A stretch of DNA of 64,000 bases from Desertivirga arenae (GCF_017355785.1 NZ_JAFEWE010000001.1:372001-436000), one strand, 5' to 3'. Shown: positions 8,066 through 18,597, counted from the first letter of the stretch. Program-made: numbers and translations. The notes: generated from the letters alone by a model not told the origin.

Positions 8066-9211
8066 TTATTTTTTGCCTTTAGTAGCTCCCTTTGTGATAG
8101 TGGAGATAAAAGAGGTTTCCTCTTGTTTATAAGGAGTGCCATCCGTGTGGAATATATCATGAAACCATAGCGGAGGTTCAGAAGTGTAGGTCTTTGTCCA
8201 ACTGTCCCATGGATAAATAGTTTGCGACTTTCCGGATACAAATCCCCAGTTAAACATCGCTACGTTATGCTTCTTCGCCAACGGAAGGAAACCTTCAAAC
8301 GTACTTCCATTTGGGCGGGCCATGTATTCTGTACATAACAAAGGTTTGTTGTAACGCTGAAGCTGGTTAATTTTCATCTCGAACTGCTCCGGCTTATCGT
8401 AATTATGAAAAGAGATGATATCTGATTGCTCTACCTGCAATTTTTCTATTGGTTTAAGAGTTTGATCCGACGACCAGTTACCAGCCCAAATACCAGAAGT
8501 AAGTGGCTGTGACGGGTTCACCGACCGGGCCCAGATAAATGTTTTTCTCAGTAAAGGCAGCACGAAATCAACCTTATTGGGTAGTTCTATTTTCTCATAA
8601 GAAGGCCCGGTCATATTATCAGGTTCATTCCAAACATCCCAACCTAATATCCTTTTGTCTGTAGCAAACTTTCTGATCACACCCTTAATGTAGGCTTCAA
8701 GACGAGGGTAAGAGCTGGAATCCTTTAAAGCAACTTGTCCGGGACTTTGGACCCATCCTGAATTGTGGACGAAAGGTTTAGGTTCCCGTTGTGTTCCTGC
8801 TTTTGGAAAAGGATCCCAACAGGAATCGAAAAACACCAGTAAAGGTTTTATTTTATGACGTTGGGCAATTTCAAGGAACTTATTAATCCTTAAATACAAA
8901 CCGATGGAGTCTTGCTGATGAAGCTGATCGTGAAGAAAGACACGGGCTGTGTTCATCCCTATTGACTCAGCAAGCCCCAGTTCTTTATCAATAGATACAG
9001 TATCAAAAGTATCCTCCTGCCACATTTCCAGTTGATTGATAGCTGTGCTGGGAAGAAAATTAGGGCCCACAAGCCAGGGCTGTTTCTTATACCAGGCATT
9101 TGCCTGTTTCGCGGTCCATACCCCTCGTTCTTTTGTTTTTTTCTGAGCGATCCCCTGTTGCAGGAGAAGGCATGCAAAGGAGAATATGAGTGCAAGTTTT
9201 TTTAAGTGCAT
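8066..9211 (-). CDS. Clan GH-A (GH5-like) secreted glycosidase
   Basis: 381 residues, with a signal peptide ending near GIAQ. The TIM-barrel retaining-glycosidase signature is present: GWDVWNEP supplies the acid-base Glu after strand 4 and LLCTEYMARP the nucleophile Glu after strand 7. A histidine and tyrosine in ISFHNYDKP sit where clan GH-A enzymes bind the minus-one sugar. Proteins of this type are often labelled cellulase or 1,4-beta-xylanase, but the true specificity is unknown. The gene follows susD by 81 bp and is the first enzyme of the locus. Confidence 0.78.
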   Translation of the reverse strand: MHLKKLALIFSFACLLLQQGIAQKKTKERGVWTAKQANAWYKKQPWLVGPNFLPSTAINQLEMWQEDTFDTVSIDKELGLAESIGMNTARVFLHDQLHQQDSIGLYLRINKFLEIAQRHKIKPLLVFFDSCWDPFPKAGTQREPKPFVHNSGWVQSPGQVALKDSSSYPRLEAYIKGVIRKFATDKRILGWDVWNEPDNMTGPSYEKIELPNKVDFVLPLLRKTFIWARSVNPSQPLTSGIWAGNWSSDQTLKPIEKLQVEQSDIISFHNYDKPEQFEMKINQLQRYNKPLLCTEYMARPNGSTFEGFLPLAKKHNVAMFNWGFVSGKSQTIYPWDSWTKTYTSEPPLWFHDIFHTDGTPYKQEETSFISTITKGATKGKK

Positions 9212-9292
9212 GTTTTAAGAATTATTAAGTGTTAAAAAGAATATCAACGAATAATTTAGGGCTGCACAAGGATCGGTGCAGCCCATGAGAAA

Positions 9293-10831
9293 TTAATACA
9301 GTGGGTTTTGAACTAAATTCGGATTGTTTAATACCTCGTCTTGCGGAAGCGGCAAGCGAATATGTTTGCCAACTACAAAATTATTGAAATCAGGATCTCG
9401 TTGGGCAACCTGGCTTACCTTTGCGGCAGTCTCCAGATCTCCCCAGCGTTTTAAGTCGGCCCAGCGAACGCTCTCTCCACACAACTCCAATACCCGTTCC
9501 TTTTTAATGCGCTCTCTGAATGCATCTTTACTAAGAAGAGCAGCAGGATATGCTGTAGCCAGTGGTGCATGATTTGCCCTCGCACGAACCAGGTCGACAT
9601 AAGGGGCAGCTGTTGTAGTAAGGCTTAACTCATTAAGTACTTCTGCATACATCAGCAATATGTCGGCATACCGTATTAAGCGATAATTATTCTGTGCGAA
9701 GTAATCTTCGTTATTACGGTAATAATCTCTTGAATACTTTTTAAACCAGGCTTCGTTATTATCCCATTCCCAGTTCCTTCCGTAAATCTTATCGCCGAAG
9801 TCTTTGGTCAGATCAGGATAGAACAAGGTGTATCTTAAGCGCTCATCGATACCACCTGATAAGGTTGGCTCTTCCTTAAAAGCATTCACTAACCAGAACC
9901 TTGCTTGTCCGTCAGACCAGCCAATACTTCTTGGGGCGAAGAACTGCGGCCTGTTATTGCTCATAGTAGCATTCGGATCATCTCCATCGCCACCTTTGTT
10001 CACATCTGAGAATTGAATTTCGAAAACAGATTCGCTGTTATTCTCCAGATCAGCAGTGAAATTATCTCTGAACTTGCTCACCAATGAATATTTATCTTTA
10101 CCCTGACCGGTAAAGAAGTAGTCGAGCGCAGTTTTTGCTTCGTTCCACTTACGCTGCTGCATCAAAGTTCTTGCGAGATAACCTCTTACAGCACCTTTTG
10201 TAGGTCTGCCAACATTTGGCGCGTCCCAGGTAACGGGCAGGTCAGCTTCCGCTTCTGTCAGGTCCTTTTCAACTTGAGCCCAAACTTCAGCCAGGGTGCT
10301 CTGCTTTGGTTGGTCGTCGGGTTTGGACGCGTTCAGCACGATAGGTACATTCTCCCATAGCAACGCAGCGTGATAGTAATGTAAGGCCCTTAAAAACTTG
10401 GCCTGAGCTACTATTTGCTTTTGTTTTGCAGGATCTGCGAATGTAATGCCGGGGACTTTATCCAACACCTGGTTACATCTGAAAATCGCTTTATAGGTAT
10501 CTCTCCAGGTTACTACATTACCTTCCCAAAAGTTGTAATTGATGTATTGAAAGCGGGTCCAGTCGGCCAATTCTATCCAGGGACTTTTGCTGTATCCTTC
10601 GTCCGACGTTAAATCGAGCCGGAAGTAGATCCAACGCGACCACAAACCCGGCTTATAGAACATGGCATATGCTGCATTCAGTCCTTTTTGAGCATCATCT
10701 TCTGTTTTCCAGAACTCTGCTTCCGTTAAGGTATTTGGATTTTCAATAGTTAAAATATCTTCCTTGCAGGAGTTCAGGAAGATGCAAAGCATTAAGCTTA
10801 AACTGGCTATTGTATAAAATATCTTCTTCAT
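9293..10831 (-). CDS. SusD/RagB-family surface glycan-binding lipoprotein
   Basis: 512 residues. A lipoprotein signal with lipobox LNSC is followed by the SusD N-terminal tetratricopeptide-like core (ENPNTLTEAEFWKTEDDAQKGLNAAY). The C-terminal block has the usual RYADILLMYAEVLNE, KERVLELCGESVRWADLKRWG and HIRLPLPQDEVLNNPNLVQNPLY. It is the outer-surface partner that closes over the SusC channel at 10852-13917. The spacing to susC is 20 bp, so they are one transcript. Confidence 0.95.
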   Translation of the reverse strand: MKKIFYTIASLSLMLCIFLNSCKEDILTIENPNTLTEAEFWKTEDDAQKGLNAAYAMFYKPGLWSRWIYFRLDLTSDEGYSKSPWIELADWTRFQYINYNFWEGNVVTWRDTYKAIFRCNQVLDKVPGITFADPAKQKQIVAQAKFLRALHYYHAALLWENVPIVLNASKPDDQPKQSTLAEVWAQVEKDLTEAEADLPVTWDAPNVGRPTKGAVRGYLARTLMQQRKWNEAKTALDYFFTGQGKDKYSLVSKFRDNFTADLENNSESVFEIQFSDVNKGGDGDDPNATMSNNRPQFFAPRSIGWSDGQARFWLVNAFKEEPTLSGGIDERLRYTLFYPDLTKDFGDKIYGRNWEWDNNEAWFKKYSRDYYRNNEDYFAQNNYRLIRYADILLMYAEVLNELSLTTTAAPYVDLVRARANHAPLATAYPAALLSKDAFRERIKKERVLELCGESVRWADLKRWGDLETAAKVSQVAQRDPDFNNFVVGKHIRLPLPQDEVLNNPNLVQNPLY

Positions 10832-10851
10832 TGTGTTGTTATAAATGTTGA

Positions 10852-13800
10852 TTAAAAACCTAGCTGCAACCCAAGTGAAATCATTCGCACATTCGGGAAG
10901 GCACCAAAGTCATATCCTTTTTCGTAGATGCTACCGTTGCTGAATTCCGGATCCAGGCCGGTGTATTTAGTGAAGGTCAGGATATTCTGAGCAGATAAAG
11001 AGATCGAGGCATTAGCTAAGCCTACTCTTTTAATAGTGCTTGCCGGTAATGCATAAGCAAGGCTTACATATTTTAACCGAAGGAAGCTTCCATCTTCGAG
11101 CCAGCGATCCGTATCACCTCTTGAGTTAAGCGTAGAACCATAGTATGCCCGCGGCACACTGGTATCAGGGTTTTCAGGAGTCCATGGCTGAATACCTGCA
11201 CGGTAGTTAGAATTATCATCAAAACGATCCGTAACACTTCTTGGGCCATTGAAAATAGTTGATCCAAAAGCACCGAACCAATCCATATTAAAGCTTACTC
11301 TTTTGAAGGAAACATTAAAGTTTAAACCGAGTTGATAGTCGGGATTAGACTTGGCTACAACAGACTTATCTGCGTTAGTGATCTGCCCATCGCCATTATT
11401 ATCTTTAAATCTGATATCTCCCGGTTTAGCATTCGGCTGAATGATTTTTCCCTGCTCATTCTTATAATCATTTACCTCCTCAGGCGTTTGAAACAATCCA
11501 TCAGTTTCAAGCACGTACCACATACCGATAGGTTGACCTAATTCAGTTACCGTATTTCCTACGAAGATCTTGCTTCTTCCATAACCAAGATTGGTAACCT
11601 TATTTTTAAGGGTAGTAAGGTTTGCAGTAACACTAAAATCAAGATCCTTTTTATGCTGACGATAAGTACCTGAAAACTCGAAACCAGAATTCTTCAAACT
11701 TGCGGCATTCACCAGCGGATTTCCGCCATCATTACCCGTAGTTAACGCGATAGGCATGCCAGTTAACACGTCTTTTGTATCGGCAATAAAATATTCAGCA
11801 GAAAAGCTAAACCTGTTTTGCAATAAGGAAGCATCCAAACCAATATTGGTTTGAGCAAGGGTTTCCCACCTTAGATCATTATTAACCAGCTTAACTTGTG
11901 TTGCGCCTGCCTCTATGTGTTGGTCCTGCCCCATCGCTATCGTCGAGAAATTATTGATAGTAGCCAGGTAATCCCAATAGCCAATATTGCTGCTTCCAAG
12001 TTTTCCCCAGCTTGCCCTTAACTTAAGATCGTTCACCAGACTATTCTTGAAGAAAGGCTCTTCGCTAAGTCTCCATGCTGCGGAGAAAGAAGGGAAATTC
12101 CCCCACTGGTTCTTTTCGTTTAATCGGGAAGTTCCATCACGACGGAAGACTGCGTTTAAGAGATACTTATCAGCGAAACTATACTCAGCTCTTCCAAGAT
12201 AGGAAAGCAGAATAGCCTTCTGGATAAAACCTCCGGTTTGAGGTTCATTGCCCTGGTCCAGTTGAGTATAATAACTTCCATTTGAGTTAGGAACCAGGTT
12301 TCTTTTAGTACCCCATATCTGCTGATACTTCTGATTTTGGTAGGTTTGACCTGCCAGTAAGGTTACCTTGTGTTTTTGAAACTGCTTATTGAAAGTTAGG
12401 GTATTTTCGATAAGTGCATTGGAAGAACCAGCACGATTCTCGTTGACGATAGTTGGATCGGCGGGTTGATTCAAAGTCCAGTTGCCTTTTTTTCTTAGAT
12501 AGTTATAGTGGTCGTTACTTGTTTCGTAGCCTACGTTTAGACGATACTTCAGAGATTTAAGAATACCCAGCTCTGACCATATATTACCTCTTATCCTCAG
12601 GTTCTCATTCGTACGATCTTCCAAATCTGCAATAGCGACAGGATTTGTTCCGAAAGTTCTGGCCCTTGATTCACTGCCATATCCGTATCCGCCAGGGTTT
12701 GCAGGATCGAAAACCGGGATAGTTGGAAGTAACCTTACAACATCTATAATAGGGTTGCCCGACATCTCATCTGCCTTCGCGTTGGAAATCGCCAGGTTTT
12801 CACCAATACTAAAAATCCCCTTAGATCCTCTTGTATTTACTCTAAAACTCAACCTGTCGAACTTAGTATCGATAACGGTTCCTTTGTTTCCATAATAGTT
12901 GGTAGAAACCATATAGCCACCGTTCTTGCTTCCGCCTGAGAATGACAAGTTATAATCTTGTATGTTCCCGGTTCTGAAAGCTTCATCCTGCCAGTTAGTG
13001 TTTATCTCCGTATTCAAATTCTGCCTTGTGGCACCTGCGTTGTCGTAAGCCATAAAATTAAGTCGACTGAATTCCTCGGTACCGGCAAGGTCATACCTTG
13101 GAATAGTCTGAATACTACTTTTTCCGGAAAAATCCACTTTCATCGGACCTTCCTTTCCCTGTTTGGTGGTGATAATGATAACGCCATTAGCAGCCCTCGA
13201 TCCATATATTGCTGCAGCCGAAGCATCTTTCAGGATCTGTAAAGACTCTATATCATTAGGATTGAAATCGCGGTTGGCAGTAGTTATCATGCCATCAATA
13301 ACGTAAAGGGGATTTGTATTACTTAAATTCTTCAACCCTCTGATCTGGATCTGGGCTTCAGAACCAGGCTGGCCGCCGCCGCGAATATTTACCCCAGAGG
13401 CGAGTCCCTGCATCGCCTCAGCTACTGTGGTGGCCTGTCTTTTTTGGATGTCTGCTGATTTAACAACCGATACCGCCCCTGTCAGATCTTTCTTTTGCTG
13501 AGTTCCGTAGCCAACTACAACCACCTGACTCAATTCAGTAGTTTGATCCTGCAATTTCACGTCAACTCTGGAGCGGCCATTCACAGGAACCTCAAGGGTG
13601 GAAAATCCTACGTAGGTAAATACCAGGGTACTGTTAGCATCAACGGCATTTAAGCTGTAACGACCGTTTGAGTCGGTACTACCTCCCCTGTTAGTGCCTT
13701 TCACCTTCACACTTACTCCGATCAGCTTTTCCCCTTTAACATCTGTAACCGTTCCCGATACTGATGTTAATTGTTGAGCCCCTGCTATCAGGTTAATAAA

Positions 13801-13917
13801 CAGTTGAAATAAGATCAGAAGCATTGTCCATGAAACTCTGATGTTACTCTGATTGTCCTTGGTAGGATGCCAACTTCTGTTGCCACCCTTCGACTGAAGA
13901 AATAGACTTACATTCAT
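10852..13917 (-). CDS. SusC/RagA-family TonB-linked outer membrane transporter
   Basis: 1021 residues. An N-terminal hydrophobic segment at about residues 27-47 serves as signal. A carboxypeptidase-like regulatory domain follows at about 50-135 (VSGTVTDVKGEKLIGVSV). The plug has QVVVVGYGTQ, PLYVIDGM and IESLQILKDASAAAIYGSRAANGVIIITTK. The rest is a 22-strand barrel ending in LGLQLGF with a terminal aromatic. It imports oligosaccharides, together with the SusD that follows. It is the first gene of locus 1 and is divergent from the hybrid sensor at 14312. Confidence 0.96.
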   Translation of the reverse strand: MNVSLFLQSKGGNRSWHPTKDNQSNIRVSWTMLLILFQLFINLIAGAQQLTSVSGTVTDVKGEKLIGVSVKVKGTNRGGSTDSNGRYSLNAVDANSTLVFTYVGFSTLEVPVNGRSRVDVKLQDQTTELSQVVVVGYGTQQKKDLTGAVSVVKSADIQKRQATTVAEAMQGLASGVNIRGGGQPGSEAQIQIRGLKNLSNTNPLYVIDGMITTANRDFNPNDIESLQILKDASAAAIYGSRAANGVIIITTKQGKEGPMKVDFSGKSSIQTIPRYDLAGTEEFSRLNFMAYDNAGATRQNLNTEINTNWQDEAFRTGNIQDYNLSFSGGSKNGGYMVSTNYYGNKGTVIDTKFDRLSFRVNTRGSKGIFSIGENLAISNAKADEMSGNPIIDVVRLLPTIPVFDPANPGGYGYGSESRARTFGTNPVAIADLEDRTNENLRIRGNIWSELGILKSLKYRLNVGYETSNDHYNYLRKKGNWTLNQPADPTIVNENRAGSSNALIENTLTFNKQFQKHKVTLLAGQTYQNQKYQQIWGTKRNLVPNSNGSYYTQLDQGNEPQTGGFIQKAILLSYLGRAEYSFADKYLLNAVFRRDGTSRLNEKNQWGNFPSFSAAWRLSEEPFFKNSLVNDLKLRASWGKLGSSNIGYWDYLATINNFSTIAMGQDQHIEAGATQVKLVNNDLRWETLAQTNIGLDASLLQNRFSFSAEYFIADTKDVLTGMPIALTTGNDGGNPLVNAASLKNSGFEFSGTYRQHKKDLDFSVTANLTTLKNKVTNLGYGRSKIFVGNTVTELGQPIGMWYVLETDGLFQTPEEVNDYKNEQGKIIQPNAKPGDIRFKDNNGDGQITNADKSVVAKSNPDYQLGLNFNVSFKRVSFNMDWFGAFGSTIFNGPRSVTDRFDDNSNYRAGIQPWTPENPDTSVPRAYYGSTLNSRGDTDRWLEDGSFLRLKYVSLAYALPASTIKRVGLANASISLSAQNILTFTKYTGLDPEFSNGSIYEKGYDFGAFPNVRMISLGLQLGF

Positions 13918-14020
13918 AATACTGGTTAGTTTTAAAAAGACCTTCGGCAGCAGGTTTGAGAAACATCAGCTGCCTGGTAACAAAGATGAGGAGCTAAAAA
14001 ATACTCGGTTGATCAATGTC

Positions 14021-14059
14021 TTCGCAATTTGTCTCAATCGCATTATTTTGCCTCAAATT
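14021..14059 (+). repeat. Candidate regulator-binding block A
   Basis: The block contains TTCGCAATTTGTCTCA, then ATTATTTTGCC and CTCAA. Block B at 14190-14229 repeats the same order of short words in the same orientation. Direct repeats are typical of AraC-type binding, and the adjacent sensor carries an AraC domain. Confidence 0.45.
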
Positions 14060-14189
14060 CTGCGGTAAAAACCAGCAAACAGCCATATCAGAATGAGACA
14101 AAAAAGCAAAAAACAAGGTAGAAAATATGTTTACAAGGCCGTAAATGCGATAAATCAAGCAAGATTACCGGATGTTAAATTGACAATTT

Positions 14190-14229
14190 TTCGCAATCCG
14201 TCTCATTATTTTAGCCATTTATCTCAATT
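14190..14229 (+). repeat. Candidate regulator-binding block B
   Basis: The block contains TTCGCAATCCGTCTCA, ATTATTTTAGCC and ATCTCAATT. It matches block A in order and spacing of words, with small shifts. It sits about 80 bp upstream of the sensor start. Confidence 0.45.
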
Positions 14230-14311
14230 AAGAGATCTGATAAATAAAGTAGCCTCAGGCCCTCGTCCTTACCAATAATTCGTACTATTTTTACTTGAAA
14301 CCAATTATCCC

Positions 14312-17300
14312 TTGAGAAGATTAAAAGCCTTTTTTTGTAGAAATCTGTTAGTTGGACTCTTGATCCTGCAATTTTTTCTGCAGGCATTTCTAAGTGGCGG
14401 AGTGGTTCAGGCGCAATCCTTTGTATTTAAGCATTACCAGATAGAAAACGGACTCTCCTATAATTCGGTTCTCTGCAGCATGCAGGATAAGAAGGGATTT
14501 ATGTGGTTCGGAACTAAGAATGGATTAAATAGATTTGATGGTTATACTTTTAAGATTTACCAAAGAGATCCTACTAATCAAGCGGCACTGGGAGACAATA
14601 TTATTTATTCCTTATTTGAAGATAAAAATGGAATCCTTTGGATTGGAACCCATAGCGGCTTGTATAATTTTGATCCTGCAACAGAAAAATTCACTCTGGT
14701 AGAAGGAACCAGAAATTACATTATCCGGGAGATTAAAGGAGACGCCAAAGCCCATGTTTGGTTTATTGCCAGCTTGATATTAACATCGTACAACACAAGT
14801 ACCCGGCAAGTACATTTCTACGACAAAGAGGCTTCAGACGCCACTTCAATTGGTTCCATTGATCAGGATAAGATCTGGTTTTCTACAAAGAACGGTTATA
14901 TCAGGAGTTTCAACTTTCGTAAGAACTATACAGAAAGCTATAATATCTCTACCATTCAGCACGGAAGTAATGATCTGTTTATAGAAAAAATGTATTCTGC
15001 AGCTAGTAATTTATTTCTGGTAAGTACAGCAGCACAAGGGATCAAGATCTTTAATACCGCAAATAAATCATTTCAGGATATTCTGCCAAGAGATGAAAAT
15101 GGATCCGCTATTCATGCCAGAGACATTCTCTACATGGGCGGGGACACCTACTGGTTTGGATCAGAAGCAGGAGTCTTCATCTTTGATCTCAAAAATCGCA
15201 GCTATAAGAAACTACGACATTACTACAACGACCCTTACTCTCTTTCAGACAACTCGGTATATGCTTTAACTAAAGACCGGGAAGGCGGTGTTTGGGTGGG
15301 AACTTATTTTGGAGGAATAAACTATTACCCCCGGCAGTATAATTCATTTCACAACTTCTTCAACAAAGGCGCAGCCTCTGAACTAAAAGGAAAAGCAGTA
15401 AGGGAACTGGCCGAAGATAAATACGGGAATCTGTGGGTGGGGACAGAGGACGAGGGCTTAAACAGGCTTTCCCCTGATGATCATACATTTACCCATTATT
15501 TGTCTGCCACTACAGTACCCTTTACAAATATCCATGGACTACTGGCGGATGGTGATCAACTATGGGTAGGCACATTTCAAGATGGTATATCTGTATTGCA
15601 ACTACCCGGGGGAAAAGCCATTAAACGATTTACAAGTGGACCCGATAGTAATAGTCTTAAAAGCAACTTTATAGAAACTCTTTATAAAACGAGAGCCGGC
15701 GATATTATGATCGGCACAAGTGCCGGACTTTATAAATATAACCGGGTCCGGCAAAATTTTTCTTCGGTTAAAGAAGTACCCCCAAACTTGCACTATGTCT
15801 CTGTGATTGAAGATAAAAATGGAACAATTTGGGTAGGATCGTTACGGGATGGTTTATATTACTTCAACCCCCGCACACGTCAAAAGGGCTCTTTTATGAA
15901 CGATCCGGATAATAAGAATAGTTTGAGCAGTAATTTTGTAAACTCCCTTTTTATCGACTCGCAGCACCACCTTTGGGTAAGCACCGAAAATGGTCTTTGC
16001 CGATACAATAGCAGCGATCAGAACTTTAATGTTTTCAGTAAAAAAGATGGATTTTCGAGTAACATCTTTTATAAGATCCTGGAGGATAATTCTAAGCACT
16101 TATGGATAAGTACAGGAAATGGATTAGCCTGTTTTAACCCTTTAGAAGGAAAAATTGAAAATTATACTAAATCCGATGGACTCCTTACTGATCAGTTTAA
16201 CTATAGTTCCGCCTTCAAGCGTAAAGATGGCCAGATGTACTTTGGCAGCGTTAAAGGCCTTCTTCGTTTTAATCCTTCAACTTTTTCCAAAAGTAAGTTC
16301 AGTCCTCCTGTATATATAACCGGAATCCAGGTAGACAATGATGAACTTCATATCAAAACGGAGGGATCACCATTAAAACAATCGATAACCTTGAGCAAAG
16401 AGATCAGATTGAATTTTAACCAGAGCACTTTTAGTATAGATTTTGCCGCCCTAAGCTTTTCAGCTCCGGAAAATATCCAGTATGCCTATAAAATGGAGGG
16501 CCTGGACAAGTCATGGATATACCTTAAAACTAACCGGAAAGTATATTTCACTAATCTTGCTCCCGGAAGCTATGTTTTCAAAGTTAAAGCTTCCAATAGT
16601 AGCGGTATCTGGAACGAGAATATTACCCAGCTTAAAATAATAATAACTCCGCCCTTCTGGGCGAGTAAAATTGCCTATCTCCTTTACTTAATAATTGCTC
16701 TGGCGCTTGGATATCTGTTAATACGCGAATACAATCAACGGGCAAACAGGAGAAATAGAGAACGTTTAAAAGAACTGGAAAGCCAAAAAGAGAAAGAACT
16801 ATACCATGCTAAAATTGAGTTTTTTACTTATGTTACCCATGAGATCAGAACACCTTTAACTTTGATAAAAGCACCCTTAGAGGACGTATTGGATCAGGTG
16901 AAGGGAAGTGCTGAGGTAAATAAGAACTTATTGACCATCAAGAAGAACACGAACCGTTTACTCGATCTCACTAACCAGCTTCTGGACTTTAGGAAAACTG
17001 AAAGTAAGGGCTTCCGTCTGAACTTTATACCGACAGATATTTCGAAACTACTTGTTGACACCTACAACCGGTTTAAACCAGCTGTGGACCAGCGGCGACT
17101 CAATGTCGATCTCAATATTCCTAAAGAAGCTGTAATAGCTTATGCTGATCCTGAAGCAATGAATAAAATCTTAAGTAATCTTATTGACAACGCAGTAAAG
17201 TATGCAATCAGCCATATCAGGCTTCGACTGTACGCTGGGCGGGCTATGCCGAAAACTTTTGTGGTAGAAGTAATTAGTGATGGGAATCTTATTCCTGATA

Positions 17301-18349
17301 CCGATCGTGATAAGATATTTGAGCCTTTTTATAGAATGGAGGCTGATAAAAATAAACGAGGTACAGGGATAGGTTTGCCATTGGCTAGGTCGCTCGCTGA
17401 ACTTCACGAAGGGGAGCTAACACTCAGCACAGATAGCAACAGGATGAATGTGTTCAGTCTGATCCTTCCCTTCAATCATGCACAAAGCTTCGACTTGGTA
17501 CCCGTTGCTGAAGAAGATCAATACCGGTCGGAGGGGAATCTTCCCGACGAACGTGAGTCTGGTTTTCCGGCAATACTTATAGTAGAAGACAATGTGGAGA
17601 TAATGGATTTTATAGAACAAAAGCTGAGTTCCCAATACTTTGTGTTACGCGCAAACAATGGGCACGAGGCTACTCAAATTCTAAAAGAAAATGCTGTTCA
17701 ACTAATTGTAAGTGATGTGATGATGCCAGTGATGGATGGCCTGGAACTTTGCAAATATGTAAAGAACAACGTAGAGTTCAACCATATCCCTATCATCCTT
17801 CTTACAGCAAAAAGTACAGTACAGGCTAAAATAGAGGGATTGGAAACAGGTGCCGAGGCATATATAGAAAAGCCATTTTCTCCCCAGCATCTGTTAACCC
17901 AGATTTCAAGTCTTCTTGCCAACCGGGAGAAGATCAAGAACCATTTTGCAAGTTCTCCGCTGGTACATATTAAAGCGATGGCCTATAACAAAACAGATGA
18001 ACAATTCCTGGAAAAGTTGAACGAGGCTATTCATAAAAACTTAGCGAACCCTTTGTTTGATGTAGATGTGCTTGCAGAATGTATGAATATGAGCCGTCCT
18101 ACTCTTTATAGAAAAATTAAGGTTATCTCTAATTTAAGTCCCAGAGATCTTATCCTGATCACGAGATTAAAAAAAGCCGCCGAGTTATTAGTAGAAAGCG
18201 ATTATAAGATAGCTGCAGTATCTAAATTAACTGGTTTCAGTTCTCAGGGGCAGTTGTCGAGGTCTTTTAGCAAACAGTTTGGAATGACTCCTTCTGAATA
18301 TGCGAACTCCAAGAATGGCAATAGAACTAATATAAATAAAGACTTATAA
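14312..18349 (+). CDS. Hybrid two-component system sensor/regulator (one-protein HTCS)
   Basis: 1345 residues with all parts of two-component signalling in one chain. A signal/anchor (residues 1-34) leads to a periplasmic two-propeller sensor built of repeats such as GFMWFGTKNGLNRFDGY and GTIWVGSLRDGLYYF (to about 700). A Y_Y_Y domain follows (about 710-780), then a transmembrane helix near 787-805. The histidine kinase has THEIRTPL with phospho-acceptor His843 and an N-box near 950. The receiver domain starts near 1087 with Asp1135 in VSDVMMPVMDG, and an AraC-type HTH fills 1235-1335. The start must be TTG: a stop lies 36 bp upstream and no other start would keep the signal sequence. It probably activates the divergent locus 1 on sensing a released oligosaccharide. 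Confidence 0.95.
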   Translation: MRRLKAFFCRNLLVGLLILQFFLQAFLSGGVVQAQSFVFKHYQIENGLSYNSVLCSMQDKKGFMWFGTKNGLNRFDGYTFKIYQRDPTNQAALGDNIIYSLFEDKNGILWIGTHSGLYNFDPATEKFTLVEGTRNYIIREIKGDAKAHVWFIASLILTSYNTSTRQVHFYDKEASDATSIGSIDQDKIWFSTKNGYIRSFNFRKNYTESYNISTIQHGSNDLFIEKMYSAASNLFLVSTAAQGIKIFNTANKSFQDILPRDENGSAIHARDILYMGGDTYWFGSEAGVFIFDLKNRSYKKLRHYYNDPYSLSDNSVYALTKDREGGVWVGTYFGGINYYPRQYNSFHNFFNKGAASELKGKAVRELAEDKYGNLWVGTEDEGLNRLSPDDHTFTHYLSATTVPFTNIHGLLADGDQLWVGTFQDGISVLQLPGGKAIKRFTSGPDSNSLKSNFIETLYKTRAGDIMIGTSAGLYKYNRVRQNFSSVKEVPPNLHYVSVIEDKNGTIWVGSLRDGLYYFNPRTRQKGSFMNDPDNKNSLSSNFVNSLFIDSQHHLWVSTENGLCRYNSSDQNFNVFSKKDGFSSNIFYKILEDNSKHLWISTGNGLACFNPLEGKIENYTKSDGLLTDQFNYSSAFKRKDGQMYFGSVKGLLRFNPSTFSKSKFSPPVYITGIQVDNDELHIKTEGSPLKQSITLSKEIRLNFNQSTFSIDFAALSFSAPENIQYAYKMEGLDKSWIYLKTNRKVYFTNLAPGSYVFKVKASNSSGIWNENITQLKIIITPPFWASKIAYLLYLIIALALGYLLIREYNQRANRRNRERLKELESQKEKELYHAKIEFFTYVTHEIRTPLTLIKAPLEDVLDQVKGSAEVNKNLLTIKKNTNRLLDLTNQLLDFRKTESKGFRLNFIPTDISKLLVDTYNRFKPAVDQRRLNVDLNIPKEAVIAYADPEAMNKILSNLIDNAVKYAISHIRLRLYAGRAMPKTFVVEVISDGNLIPDTDRDKIFEPFYRMEADKNKRGTGIGLPLARSLAELHEGELTLSTDSNRMNVFSLILPFNHAQSFDLVPVAEEDQYRSEGNLPDERESGFPAILIVEDNVEIMDFIEQKLSSQYFVLRANNGHEATQILKENAVQLIVSDVMMPVMDGLELCKYVKNNVEFNHIPIILLTAKSTVQAKIEGLETGAEAYIEKPFSPQHLLTQISSLLANREKIKNHFASSPLVHIKAMAYNKTDEQFLEKLNEAIHKNLANPLFDVDVLAECMNMSRPTLYRKIKVISNLSPRDLILITRLKKAAELLVESDYKIAAVSKLTGFSSQGQLSRSFSKQFGMTPSEYANSKNGNRTNINKDL

Positions 18350-18597
18350 AAGCCCCATCTAAGTCTAGGTTAGGTCGTCGGTTCTAATATAACTGAATCT
18401 GTATTTATCATGTGCTTAGACTTGCTCATTTGATACAGATTTACTAAAACTGTGCCTTTTATACAAAAAGCCACTTTCGACTTGAGAATAGTTTTTATAT
18501 TAAATTCTCACTTTTGTACCCTTGGTGCGCTTTTGCAGAGGCATTCCCTTTGTACAACTTTTATGCAGTCAGTACCTGCACATTCAATATAGGAATT

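Larger units (their letters stand above)
13918..14311. promoter_or_regulatory. Divergent control region between susC and hybrid sensor
   Basis: This 394-bp gap holds two related blocks (14021-14059 and 14190-14229) and a third, inverted GTCTCATT core near 14092-14099. A reading frame across 14093-14278 has no recognisable product and is not called. Promoters for both genes must lie here, but no clean TTTG/TAnnTTTG pair was found. Confidence 0.55.

Noticed and set aside
14093-14278. 61-codon frame between susC and the hybrid sensor
   Set aside because: It overlaps the repeated control blocks, has no ribosome site or recognisable domain, and is better explained as regulatory DNA.
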